A DNA stretch of 64,000 bases from Neocallimastix lanati (nom. inval.) (lineage: Eukaryota; Neocallimastigomycota; Neocallimastigomycetes; Neocallimastigales; Neocallimastigaceae). The stretch covers positions 109,501 through 173,500 of the forward strand of contig JACVTC010000084.1 of NCBI GenBank assembly GCA_016946835.1, written 5' to 3'. The translations under genes and the position numbers were made by a program. The notes beneath the pieces are model-generated. The model was not told the origin of the DNA. It searched no databases and saw only the letters and a program-made list of their open reading frames with translations. Positions 35,744-47,121 of this stretch are shown here, in pieces (the first letter of the stretch is position 1; each line of letters begins with the position of its first letter).

Positions 35744-36870
35744 TAGCTAGAATAATAACCAAACTCTTGACAGTCTATCAATAAATGATTCGATCTCTCC
35801 TGTTTCACCATAAAACATGAGGAAGTCTCTTTCGTACCTCGCGGGGTACGCATCGGTCATCACTACAACTTTCGTTAGCACTTCTTGGGAACACTGGAAG
35901 AGTTGGCTGATACGGAATCTTTAGAAGGTACCCTCCTGTTATTAATATGAGGTGGAATGGGTTTACTAGTCGACACTTCGACCATTCGCTTGAGTTCTCC
36001 GAGCTAATTGACCTAATCTTTCTATTTCATTCTGTTGTGTATGATTTACCGCGATTGGTTTTTCAATATTTTTTTATAATTCCTTGAGTTGTTATCTTGC
36101 TCTTGGTTTGCATTCAAGAATTCTTCAATCCTATTAATCTTTTGACCTTTATTCTCAAGGTCATGTTGGAATATCTTTTCTTTTTCCTGGTCCTCATCCA
36201 GATATGATTTAATCCTATGAATTTCCTTATCCATAGAAGCTTCTTTTCTCTTACTTATAGTTAATTGCTACTTCAGGTATTCTTCGATTTTTTGAAGCTT
36301 AGCTACACTAGCCTGCCTCCTCTTCCACCTTTTTTTCTATCTCGTTAAAATTGACTAAATCCACTGCAGAGATAATATTGCTATACTCAACCTCAATCTT
36401 TGTTAACCGAATTTTCGCTTTGATTTTTGCATCTCTTCCAGCCTTGATGCCATCTATTACTAGCTACTAAGCAGCATATTCCTGAACTCTTGCATCTGCT
36501 TGTTTATCAAGGCTGCAAAAATCAATGGTTCCACCAGCATTATTACTTGTGGAGATCTCACCATGAGCAGCTTCAGGCTTACTAGCCAGAAACGTTTAAA
36601 TATATTTCAATATATATGCAACTTGTTTTATTAAAAATACAACACAGATCATTTTAAAATAAATACGGCTTAGCTGGTTTGGTCTGCGCCAAAGCTGGTT
36701 TCTCGGGGATCCTGGTCTTTTTCATATTCCCCATGTTCTGGCATCCAGCTAGTGGTGTCCTTTGCCTCTACACTTCCCACTGAACTTTTTCAGGCAACTA
36801 TTTCTTGTTGGTTTTTCGTGTAGAATCCTGGGCTTTCGTATTTTTATTAGTTTTATCCATTTACTTTTGT

Positions 36871-37164
36871 TATAAATTTATTTATTGTAATTGGTATATC
36901 TACTAATTTTTTTCAATATAATTATTAATATTGTAAAACCTTAAGAAAATACTTTTTTTAATAGTTAATTTTATATTATAATTACAAAAAATATTTCATA
37001 ATTTAAATAATTTATTATAAAAATTTTTATTTTATTCCCCGAGTCTCATATTTATATATTTTTATAAAAAAAGGACCACCGGGATAGAAAAAGCTAATTT
37101 TTATTTGGTAATATGTGAATGTAAAGATATGATCAATATCTTTAGTATATTAATTAATTTATTT
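36871..37164. other. AT-rich spacer with a GAGACTCGGGG word
   Basis: No gene. The minus strand at about 37037-37050 reads TATGAGACTCGGGG, which shares AGACTCGGGG with the putative primer-binding site at 60723-60741. It may therefore be the priming site of gypsy G, whose gag starts near 36870. Confidence 0.35.
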
Positions 37165-37940
37165 TGTACATTAAATTATTTAATGTAATTCACGTTTACA
37201 AAATAATGCTAATGCATTAAATTATGTAAAATATATTAATTTATGAAATTAATTGATTTATGAAAATTAATATTAAATTTATTTTTTTTATAATATATAA
37301 ATTTAAAAAATATAAGATTAATTTTTAAATAACTTAACTAAAATTAAATTAAACTAAAATTTAAGTTATTTAAAAATTAATCTTATATTTTTTAAATTTA
37401 TATATTATAAAAAAAATAAATTTAATATTAATTTTCATAAATCAATTAACTAAAATTAAATTAAACTAAAATTTTAGTTTAATTTTAGTTTAGATTAATA
37501 ATCATAAAAATTAAATAGTAATATATAATTAATAGTAGAATAATAAATAAATAATAAATAAGAACTTATTCAATTTGAATCAAAACAAATTGAATAAAAA
37601 GCTTATTGAATTAGTTTTAGTTTTTTATAACTTTATTTAATTTTAGATTAGTTTTTATTTATTTTATATTGAATATATGTTTAAATAAATAGAAATAGTA
37701 TATTATAATATAATTAAGAAAAAATATAAATACATGTAAAATTATTCTATTAAAAAAAATGTGGTTGTTATTAACTATTTTGCAGTTAATAACTAATAAA
37801 AAGAATTTTTATAATAAAGAGATTAATAAAAGAATTTTTTTTAATAAAATAAATTTCGTTTGAGTATTATTGATAGTGTTGTTTTTTGTTGTTTTTGTTT
37901 TTTTTGTAATTGTAATCTGTTCCATAAGGAACATTTTACA
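37165..37940 (+). mobile_element. LTR of family E, diverged copy beside gypsy A
   Basis: Ends GTAATCTGTTCCATAAGGAA then CATTTTACA at 37940, matching the LTR E end. AAATACATGTAAAATT and ATTAACTATTTTGCAGTTAA near 37725-37790 match internal E landmarks. The left end (TGTACATT at 37165) is a best guess. It contains a perfect 86-bp inverted repeat not seen in the other E copies. It could be the 5' LTR of gypsy A or an independent solo LTR; gypsy A's 3' flank is not an E LTR, which favours the second. Confidence 0.65.
37250..37448. repeat. Perfect 86-bp inverted repeat with 27-bp spacer
   Basis: Arm 1 at 37250-37335 (from TAATTGATTTATGAAAATTA) is the exact reverse complement of arm 2 at 37363-37448. 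The spacer AACTAAAATTAAATTAAACT... (37336-37362) recurs directly after arm 2 from about 37448. The arm-spacer-arm-spacer arrangement suggests template switching during reverse transcription or replication. Confidence 0.9.
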
Positions 37941-40900
37941 ATAACAACTACCTTTTTAAAAAAAAGTGGAGCACGTTACGATCACGATATTAGAAAACTA
38001 CCAGTTAAGAAAACTACCAGTTAAGAAAACTACCAGTTAAGAAAACTACCAGTTAGAAAACTACCAGTTAGAAAACTACCACTTGAAGAATTACTAAGAG
38101 AAGTAATAATAGAAGAAGTACTAATTATAATTGCATCCATTAAGTCGCCGCCGTGATTACTGATTACATTGGAATATTTAAGATTATTTTTATTTACACT
38201 TATTATTATTATAATAATTTTGTTTACTCGACGGGCGCCATTTCAAGCAGTTAGAGCCAAGTCGACTTTACATAATATTATTATAATAGTAAATTTAAAT
38301 AAAAATAATAATCGTATATAAGAATTCTTTTAATTAAAAAAAAAAAAAAAAATTTTTTTTCAAAGTGGAAGAACTTAATATCAGGCTAAGAAACCTCCAC
38401 ATTGAAGATATGGCGAAACGTGGACGAGAAGAAAAACGGAAGGTCAGCAAGCCACCGATTTTAACGGTGAAAGAAAAGAACATTAAGGGTTCCTCACAAT
38501 TGTAAATATGAACTTTGAGGATACCCCAGATGACTTTCCAGACGATAGATCAAAAGTTAGATTTATAACCTCATTCTTAAGAGGTGATCCTTTAAATTGG
38601 GCCTCAAATCAATGGGATAATGAAGATCCCTTGATCAATAATTTAAATAATTTTAAGAGGGAATTTAAAATTAATTATGAGGATCCAGAAGTGGAGACAA
38701 TTGTGGCTAATGGTAAATTAGATACCATTCGTCAGAAAAAATATGGGCAAGTGTTAGAATATATTAACCAGTTCAAAACAACTTGCCAAAATTCGGACTT
38801 CAACGAATCTGCCAAAATTTTTATGTTTCTTAATGGATTACATTACAAAATGAGGGTATAATTAGCCGTTGTTAACCCAAATCCAGATTCCCTTAACAAG
38901 TTGTATACTGATGTAATTCAAATTGAAAATTTGTCAAAGCGAACTAATCTTGTTGAATTCTATTATAATCAGCAATAAGTTAGAAATTCGCAACAAAACA
39001 GTAACCACAACCAGAGAAATAGTAGTCGTCGTGATGATCCTATGGATGTTGATTTATTTAGGATCAAAAATGATAGATATAGAAGATACACCCAGAACTA
39101 TAATTAAAATTTATATGTTGAAAATAAAAGAGACTTTTCTGAAGAAAAGAAAAAAGGTCTTTGTTTTTTATGTAAACAACCAGGACACTTACAGTTTAAT
39201 TGTCCTAACAGAAAAAGACCTTCTGGAGTTAAACACAAGAATAAAATTAGAGAAACCGATGAAAATCTTCCATCGGCAAAATTAAGAAGAATTAGAATGA
39301 TCAAGGAATCCGATGATGCTCAAAAAATTAGAGCTATTACTGATGAAGAAAATGCTATGAATAAAAGAAAGAAAAATATAATTACTTTCTATATAAAAAC
39401 GAATGATATTGAAGAAGTTCCAATTAGGGTTCTTATCCACTCTGACTCAGATTTGAATTTTATTCATCCAACGTTCGTTAATAAAAACAAAATTAAATTG
39501 AATGAAGTTAAAAGATCTTTCAATGTTACTGGACTAGGATATGGTATCTCTACCATCTACGAACAAACAGAAAAGTGTATCTTACCATTCAATAACCATT
39601 TTGAGTGTTATTTAACTCTATGCGCTTTACATTCCTGATGTAGATATCATTTTAGGTATTCCTTGGATTGAAAAGCATTGTCCAATGAATTATCATGATT
39701 CAAGAAAAATATCCTTTCCTTCTGGTTATTGCGCTAGGAACTGTAATAATGATAAAAGAAAAAGAAAAAGAAAAAATAGAAGCAAGAAAAGTTCAAAGAA
39801 GTGTAAGATTGATATCGAGCCTGTAAAAGAAAATTCCTATGAACCAAGTACTCCATATTCTTATTTATTCAGATAGCTTAGAAGAACATCATGAACATGT
39901 TCGAAAAGTGTTGAAAAAACTTTTAGATAATAATTTATATGTTAAACTAGAAAAATGTGAGTTCGATGTAACGGAAACCTCCTTCTTGGGTTACATCATA
40001 TCTAAAGATGGTCTTAAACCTGATCCTGAAAAAATTAGAGCTATTTTAGATTGGCCTGTACCTACTAATGTCAAAGAAGTTCAGTCATTTATTGAACTTT
40101 GTAATTATTATAGAGTCTTCATTAAAGATTTTGCCAAAAGAGCTTTACCAATACATAAACTCACTCTAAAAAATGTACCTTTTATTTGGGGACCTGAGCA
40201 ACACAATGCTTTTGTTAAATTGAAAGAACTTTTCATATCTGCTCCAATTTTAATTAATCCTGATAGTAATAAACCGTTTATCGTTGAAACTGATGCTAGT
40301 AACTTTGCAGTTGGAGCTGTGCTTTCTCAAGAAGTTGATGGTAAACTCCATCCAGTTGCCTTTATTTCTTCGAGTTTGACTAAGTTTCAAAGAAACTACC
40401 CCATTTATGATAAGGAACTTCTCGCTATTAAAGTTACTTTAGAACAATGGCGTCACTTTTTAGAGGGTGCTCGTAATCCCTTTACTATTTATACTGATCA
40501 TAAAAACTTAACATTTCTTAGAAAACCGGAAATGCTTTCGCAACGTCAAATTAGATGGTATGAATTTTTATCTCGTTTTGATTTTAATATTGTCTATAGA
40601 TCTGGGAAAAAATCGGGTAAACCTGATTTACTATCTAGGAGAAGTGATCATTTATTTAATTATGAATTTAATTCTTCTTGTCGTGTTATTAACTGTCTTA
40701 CTATTAATAATGATACGCTTACTAATTCTATTTTGAATGCTCTTGAGAATGATGAATTCTATAATCCTGTTAAAATATCCTTATTTATTAATAATACTGT
40801 TAACCCTAAAATTAAAAATATTAATAAATTCATGATTGATAAAGGATTTTTACTTTTTAATAATCTGATTTATGTTCCTAAATCGTTTCGTACGAGAGTT

Positions 40901-42165
40901 CTTGAACTTCATCATGACTCTCCTACTGCTGATCATTTTGGTGTTTCTAAGACTCAAGAATTACTTAGCCGCAATTTTTTTCTTGATGTTAAAAAATTTA
41001 TTAAGTCTTGTGAAGTTTACTGTAAATCTAAAATTCCTTGACACAAGCTATATGGTCCTCTTTCACCCTTGTCCACTCCTAATAGAGCTTGGTCTGATAT
41101 TTCTATGGATTTTATCGTTGAATTACCTAAGTCTAAAGATATGACTACAATAATGGTTATTGTTGATCGTTTGACTAAAATGGCTCATTTTATTCCTTTT
41201 CATTGTCTTCCTACTGCTCCAATTGCTGCTGATGCTTTTATCTCGAATATTTTTAAATTACATGGTTTCCCTGATTCTGTTATTTCTGATAGAGGATTGC
41301 AATTTACATCTGAATTTTGGAATCGCTTATGTAGACTTCTTGATATTTCTCATTCTCTTTCTTCCTCCAACCATCCGTAGACTGATGGTCAAACGGAGAG
41401 GGTGAATGGAATATTGGAACAATATCTTCGTTGTTTCATAAATGAAAGGCAAAATAATTGGGTTGATTTACTACCTTTCGCTGAATTCGCTTACAATAAT
41501 ACTTTAAATCAATCAATAAATTAATCACCATTCACAAACTATGGCTTTAATCCTAAATTTAGTCATAAGATTCCATCCTCAGAAAGACCAAGTAGAGCTG
41601 AAAAAAGAATATTAGATATTAATAAAAATATTGAATTTTTAAAAAGAAACTTAGAAGAAGCTAAGAAAGCTTATAAAAAATACGCCGATTTGAAAAGACT
41701 TCCTTCCCCTAATTTCGAAGTCGGTTAAAAAGTTTGGTTACTTAAAGGATCTCTACTAAGAATGTTAAAAGAAAACTAGCCGATCAATTGATAGGTCCTT
41801 TTGAAATAATTAAAAAAGTTAGTCCCTTAGCGTACAAACTTAAACTACCTAACAATATGCATTGTCATACAATTTTTCATGTATCTTTACTTGAACCTTA
41901 TTATGAAAATGAAGATAGAAATGTTAAATAAACGAAAGAGTATAAATTTAACTACAAATAATTCTGATATGATTCCAGATAAAATAATTAATATGAGAAC
42001 TTATAAAGGAAAGGATCGTTTTCTTATCTCTTAGAAAGGATCAAATGAAGACTCCTGGATAGATGAAGATCAAATTTTAGATAAACAATTAATCCAAGAA
42101 TACTTTAGAAAAAATAAAAGAAAAAAACAAGAACAAAGGATCAAGAAAATAACACACTAAATGAA
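37941..42165 (+). mobile_element. Ty3/gypsy chromovirus A, internal region, broken
   Basis: Plus-strand gypsy element. Parts: leader with 15-17-bp tandem repeats (37.99-38.08 kb); gag at about 38.4-38.95 kb (SFLRGDPLNWASNQWDNEDP); CCHC knuckle CFLCKQPGHLQFNC near 39.17 kb; protease region at about 39.4-39.7 kb; reverse transcriptase and RNase H at about 39.85-40.65 kb (CEFDVTETSFLGYIISKDGL; FIVETDASNFAVGAVLSQ; YPIYDKELLAIK; YTDHKNLTFL); integrase at about 40.85-41.9 kb ([66 protein letters not shown]); and a tail at about 41.98-42.12 kb resembling a chromodomain (FLIS-KGSNEDSWIDEDQIL). Several interruptions. The chromodomain places it with chromoviruses, common in fungi. Confidence 0.88.
37991..38082 (+). 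repeat. Tandem repeat of 15-17 bp in the gypsy A leader
   Basis: AACTACCAGTT recurs six times, then once more as AACTACCACTT, in units GAAAACTACCAGTTAA (first copies) shortening to GAAAACTACCAGTTA. It lies about 50 bp after LTR E and before gag. Confidence 0.92.
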
Positions 42166-43192
42166 TTTGGAAACAAAAAAAGTTAATTTTTAAAATATTC
42201 TTTTATTTAAAATTAAAATTAAAATTATTTTTTCCAAGTATTAAAAAGAAATTTATTCTACTTTTTATACTTTTATTTTAATACATTTTATTTATTATTA
42301 ATATATTCTTTATAAAAAAAACTATTATAACTATTATATTTTAATTTTTAACTATTAATTTAAATTATTTTTTTAAAAAAATAACATTTATTAAATTAAA
42401 ATATAAAAATTAATTTAGAGATTGTATCACCAAGGACATTCCGGGCGGTAGCTTCTTCTTGATATTGTTTTTCAGAGGGAGAATTATACAGAATTGATAT
42501 TTTCTGTATTTTAGATCATTTTTATTATTGGAATTCTTCAGTATTTTAGTTCATTTTTATTTTAATAAAGATTTAATTTATTTTTGATTTTTGTTTTATT
42601 TTTAGTTTATTTCAAAGGTTTAGAAAATATTATACAGAAACTAATAATTCTGTATTTTATATCAAATATTTATTGAAATAGGTTTTTATTATTCTTAATA
42701 TAAAAATAAGAATTAGTAATGATTTAAATTATATATAATTTTTAATAAGAATATTTAGTAATAATTTTTATTATATTTAATATTAATAAAAGATTTTATT
42801 AGAATATTTAATAATAATTTTTATTATATTTAATATTAATAAAAGAAATTTATAAGAATATTTAATAATAATTTTTATTATATTTAATATTAATAAAAGA
42901 AATTTATAAGAATATTTAATAATAATTTTTATTATATTTAATATTAATAAAAGAAATTAATAAGAATGTTTAATAATAATTTTTATTATATTTGATATTA
43001 ATAAAAAAATATTTAATAATAATTTTTATTATATTTAATATTAATAAAAGAAATTAATAAGAATGTTTAATAATAATTTTTATTATATTTGATATTAATA
43101 AAAAAATATTTAATAATAATTTTTATTATATTTAATATTAATAAAAGAAATTAATAAGAATGTTTAATAATAATTTTTATTATATTTGATAT
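42165..43192 (+). repeat. LTR F-type sequence (plus orientation), both ends missing
   Basis: From TTTGGAAACAA at about 42162 this matches, inverted, the LTR F copies at 44314-46284 and 47122-48188. Shared landmarks: AGAGATTGTATCACC and GGACATTCCGGGCGGTAGCT at about 42420-42455, CAGAATTGATATTTTCTG, and then a minisatellite. It follows the end of gypsy A, so F is probably the LTR family of gypsy A. It is cut at 43193 by repeat X. Confidence 0.7.
42745..43192 (+). repeat. Minisatellite array, ~54-bp unit
   Basis: About nine tandem units built on TTTAATAATAATTTTTATTA, TATTTAATATTAATAAAAG and AAATTTATAAGAATA. The last part alternates a full unit and a ~40-bp short unit, a higher-order pattern. 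The same unit occurs within the other F copies. Confidence 0.88.
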
Positions 43193-44309
43193 TGTAACGG
43201 TAACCTGGGTGTTCCAGTACTAAAAGGACACTTAGAATAAGTAAACTAAACACAAGAATTAGTAAACACAAAATATTAATATTGGAGCACTTGATTCCTT
43301 TGTTAATTAGGAAGGTCGGTGCTGAAATATTAGTAATATTGGTTTTATTTATTATTTTATTTATTTAATTATTTATTTAAAAATTGTTTTATTAGAAAGA
43401 TGTTTTATTACTAATAATAATAAACTACGTTAAAATACGATAAAAGCACGAAGAGAAATATTTTCAAGTGAAAATTCATACCTATTTATACTTTATTCGG
43501 AAAAACAGTTTTCATGATTTTGAAAAATTATAGAATTGTGGAAAATTTGTTTAAAACCGATTTTAGCCACAAAAATAGAAACTAATAAAAGAAGGAATAA
43601 GATAGAATAAAATATAATTTTAACTATTAAGAATTTCTATAAAATTCTTAAAGAAATTACAGAAAGAAATATCTAGAAAATGAAAATAAAAATTATTAAA
43701 ATTTGCTTTAAGTGTGAATCGAACCCGAGTAGTTCGATTCATGGTCATAGCACTAGTCACTATGCCAAAATTTCTTATTCTAAAATTTGGTAAAGAATGA
43801 AATAATAATGATATTTTTAATATAAATTCTTAATAATTTATTATATAAAAATATATTATTATATTCTTTACTATTAATAATTTTCTTATATTCTATATTA
43901 ATAATTTTTATATTAATTATATTTTATAATTTTAAATATTAAATTTATGTAATTTATTAATCAAATGATTGGTTTTAATAATGTAATTAAATAATATAAA
44001 ATATGTATTATCCATATTATTTTATGAAGGGGGCCTTTCTGAGGAAAGAAATAGTAAAAATAGTAGTGATAATAGTAATAATAATTGAAAGGTTTCCCAT
44101 ATTATTATTAAAATAAATATTAATATTAATAAAGTTATTTTTAACAATAAAATAATTATATAATTTATAAATAATAAATATTTTTAATAATAGTTCTTTA
44201 AATAAAATTTATAATGTGTAATAATAAATTCTTTTAGTGTAATTTAGTAATTATTTAATTTATCTATTTATTTAATGTTCACACTCCTTTTCTAATATGA
44301 ACCTCAACA
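43193..44309. repeat. Repeat X (LTR-like, ~1.1 kb)
   Basis: Opens TGTAACGGTAACCTGGGTG and closes GAACCTCAACA, so it has TG...CA ends, but I find no TSD. Its right half (43783-44309) is repeated in the same orientation at 48193-48722, including GAAGGGGGCCTTTCTGAG and CACACTCCTTTTCTAATATG. No coding sequence. It is probably a solo LTR of a further family. It contains a tRNA-like remnant on the minus strand. Confidence 0.6.
43694..43770 (-). other. tRNA-like remnant with A and B boxes
   Basis: Minus strand: TGGCATAGTGACTAGTGC is a good Pol III A-box with a pairable D-arm (GCAT/GTGC). GGGTTCGATTC, 41 bp downstream, is a good B-box at normal tRNA spacing. The anticodon, T and acceptor stems do not pair, so this is not a functional tRNA. 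GAATCGAAC and GTTCGATTC also form a perfect 9-bp inverted repeat. Likely a tRNA-derived SINE piece or a tRNA pseudogene carried in repeat X. Confidence 0.5.
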
Positions 44310-44385
44310 AATTTGATACGGGGTGTCACTAAATACCTTGTATTTCCTATTAAATACTCTTAATAATAATAAAATAAAATTATTA

Positions 44386-45125
44386 TGTTAAAATTAAGAT
44401 ATAAAATAGTTTTATGATTAATATCGTTACTAGGTTAATATGTTGAATTATATATTAATAATCCAACAAATAATTAATTAATAATAATAATATAAAAATA
44501 ATATAAGATAAATAGTTAAGTTATTTAAACACTTAATATCTAAGAATATTTTAAATAATAATTTCTTTGAAGGATTTATGAAAATATTTATTTATTGAAT
44601 TATTAGTATATAATTATTGTAAATACAATAACCTTACAAAGAACATAAAAGATAGATTTTTACATCTTTCTTTTATACTTTGTAAGTTACATAATAATAG
44701 TATTTAATTATAAGATATTAATAATATAGTAATATGAATATTAATAAAATATTAAGATAATAACAATATCGATATGTTTAAAATATTTAATATAACTAAA
44801 TAAATTTAATTTATAATTATATAATTAATTTGAATAATTAAAAATAGAAGTTAATATATATGATGTAAACATATATATAAACATAATATAAATAAATACA
44901 TGTGACGTCATATGTAGATAATTGAAATTATTAATATAAATCTTATTTACTAATATTCTCAGAATTATTAGGCCTAAGATAATTCTTTAAATATTAAATA
45001 AGAATTTATATTAATTATTAATTATTTAAATATATATATTATTTATAATTAAATAAATAATATTTTTTAACTATTGAAATGTAAATAACTGAAATTGAGA
45101 TTTCAATTCAGTTATAATTTCAACA
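44386..45125 (-). mobile_element. Solo LTR D, 740 bp
   Basis: In its own orientation starts TGTTGAAATTATAACTGAAT and ends TTAATTTTAACA. TSD TATTA at 44381-44385 and 45126-45130. Contains TAGGCCTAATAATTCTGAGA and a conserved hairpin at 44633-44686. It is the same family as the LTRs of gypsy D (51458-53342 and 58571-58762). Confidence 0.9.
44633..44686. promoter_or_regulatory. Conserved hairpin in LTR D, copy 1
   Basis: CTTACAAAG ... CTTTGTAAG (9-bp outer stem) encloses AAAAGAT ... ATCTTT. The full 54-bp structure is repeated at 51732-51785. Conservation in otherwise drifting LTR sequence suggests an RNA role, for example in 3'-end formation or the R/U5 region (inference). Confidence 0.6.
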
Positions 45126-45625
45126 TATTATTAAATATTCTTATTAAAATCTTTTATTAATATCAAATATAATAAAAATTATTATTAAATATTCTTATTA
45201 AATATTCTTTTATTAATATCAATTTAATAAAAATTATTATTAAATATTCTTATAAATTTCTTTTATTAATATCAAATATAATAAAACTTATTATTAAATA
45301 TTCTTATAAAATTCTTTTATTAATATTAAATATAATAAAAAATTATTATTAAAAATTCTTATAAATTTCTTTTATTATTATCAAATATAATAAAAATTAT
45401 TATTAAACATTCTAATAAAAATCTTTTATTAATATCAAATATAATAAAAATAATTATTAAATATTCTTATTAAAATCTTTTATTAATATCGAATATAATA
45501 AAAATTATTATTAAATATTCTTATTAAAATCATTTATTAATATCAAATCTAATAAAAATAATTATTAAATATTTTATTAATATTAAATATAATAATAATT
45601 ATTACTAAATATTCTTATTAAAAAT
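45126..45625 (-). repeat. Minisatellite array in LTR F copy 1
   Basis: About nine and a half units of ~54 bp built on ATTATTAAATATTCTTATAA, ATTTCTTTTATTAATATC and AAATATAATAAAAATT. Inverse orientation to the array at 42745-43192. Confidence 0.88.
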
Positions 45626-46284
45626 TATATAATATTTAAATCATTACTAATTCCTATTTTTATATTAAGAATAATAAAAACCTATTTCAATAAATATTTG
45701 ATATAAAATACAGAATTATTAGTTTCTGTATAATATTTTTTAAACCTTTGAAATAAACTAAAAATAAAACAGAAATTAAAAATAAATTAAATCTTTATTA
45801 AAATAAAAATGAACTAAAATACAGAATTTCAATAATAAAAAAAATGATCTAAAATACAGAAAATATCAATTCTGTATAATTCTCTCTCTGAAAAACAATA
45901 TCAAGAAGAAGCTACCGCCCGGAATGCCCTTCGTGATACAATCTCTAAATTAATTTTTTTATATTTTAATTTAATAAATGTTATTTTTTTTTTAAAAAAT
46001 AATTTAAAATAATAGTTAAAAATTAAAATAAAATAGTTATAATAGTTTTTTTTTATAAAGAATATATTAATAATAAATAAAATGTATTAAAATAAAAGTA
46101 TAAAAAGAAGAATAAATTTCTTTCTTTTTAATACTGGGAACAAATAATTTTAATTTTAAATTTAAATAAAGAATATTTTAAAATTTAATTTTTTTTTCTT
46201 GTTTCCAAACTTATTTTTATAGTTATGTGTTAATATTTATCTTTTGTTTTGAATATCTTAGTGTTTCAACCCCAGCCCGTATCA

Positions 46285-47121
46285 AATTTTGTTACGATAC
46301 AAATAATAAATAAAAAATAAATAAAAAATTAAATAAACTATTAAGATTAATAAATAAATAAAAAAGAATAAAATACTAAAGTATTAAAATATATAATAAG
46401 GAAATTAAATATGTATAAATAACTAAATTATTTAAAATAATGTATTAATTGTATTTATTTAATATTGTAATAGTAAACAATTAAATATTTTATTATAAAT
46501 AACTAAAATTATATTTATTATTATTTTATATTTTTATTATAAAATTTTTATTATACTTTATTATATTTTTATTATTATCTTATATTAAATATTATATTAA
46601 AATTATATTTTATAATATTTTATTATTATAAAATTATTATAATTTTTGTTATTATATTTTCATTATATTTTATATTTTTATTTTTACTCCAATCAAATAA
46701 ATGTTTTAAAGATATAAAAAGAACAAAGTAAAACAATACTTTAGTTCTTCCTCTTCTTTCAACTTTATTTTTATATTTTTCTTTTAATTTTTCGAGAATG
46801 AAATAGTAAATATTTAGTATTAGTATAAATAAATAATTAAATAAATAATTAAATAAAATTAAATTGTTCTCTAGTTAAATCGATTAGTTTTGTTTTTGTG
46901 TTTTATTATAGTTAAGGATAAAAATAATTTTGGTTAGTTTAAATATTTAAATTTGTTAGGTAATTTAGTTTTAATTTAGAGATAAATTTTATTAAAATAT
47001 TTATTTAGGTTATTTATATTAGAATAATTAAAATAATATTTATTTTGTTAATGAAAAATTAAATTTTTAATTATTAGAATATATTATTTTTTTTTAATAA
47101 TCTTCAATTCTGTACCAATTT
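46285..47121. other. AT-rich sequence between two LTR F copies
   Basis: Begins TTTTGTTACGATACAAAT and ends TTCAATTCTGTACCAATTT. Joined across copy 1, its left border continues repeat X (CCTCAACAAATTTTGTTACG). Joined across copy 2, its right border continues the second X copy. So it is the older sequence that received both F insertions. No gene seen. Confidence 0.5.

Larger units (their letters stand above)
33400..36870 (-). mobile_element. Ty3/gypsy fossil G (gag to integrase), heavily decayed
   Basis: Minus-strand order from the right. Gag-like region at about 35760-36870, with TGEIESFIDRLSRVWL and a Glu/Lys/Gln-rich coiled-coil-like stretch (DEDQEKEKIFQHDLENKGQ). Reverse transcriptase at about 34390-35170: EFIRRSESPAGYLMLFVPKK, SGELRLCMDYRKLNQW, FLGEIGYYYKFIKDFVQLA and the RNase H start FIIRTDVSNS. 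Integrase at about 33400-33760: VDYLTK-IEAEPLK, then IFWRHGTPKVLMTDNDPKF. The wording differs from gypsy A and D, so this is a separate, older lineage. Many interruptions. It hosts an insertion at 35192-35743 containing a MITE. No LTR pair identified. Confidence 0.8.
44314..46284 (-). mobile_element. Solo LTR F, copy 1, split by a nested LTR D
   Basis: Plus-strand ends TGATACGGGGTGTCAC and CAACCCCAGCCCGTATCA form a short inverted repeat (TGATACGGG). It is flanked by AATT on both sides, or AAATT if the terminal A is counted in the target. It contains the minisatellite (45126-45625), GCTACCGCCCGGAATGCCC near 45915, and the TTTCTTGTTTCCAAACTTA end. A solo LTR D (44386-45125) interrupts it. Without that insert it is about 1.2 kb, a long LTR for gypsy. 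Confidence 0.82.

Noticed and set aside
42745-43192. CRISPR-like array of regular repeats
   Set aside because: The units are contiguous minisatellite repeats without unique spacers, and the context is an eukaryotic LTR.
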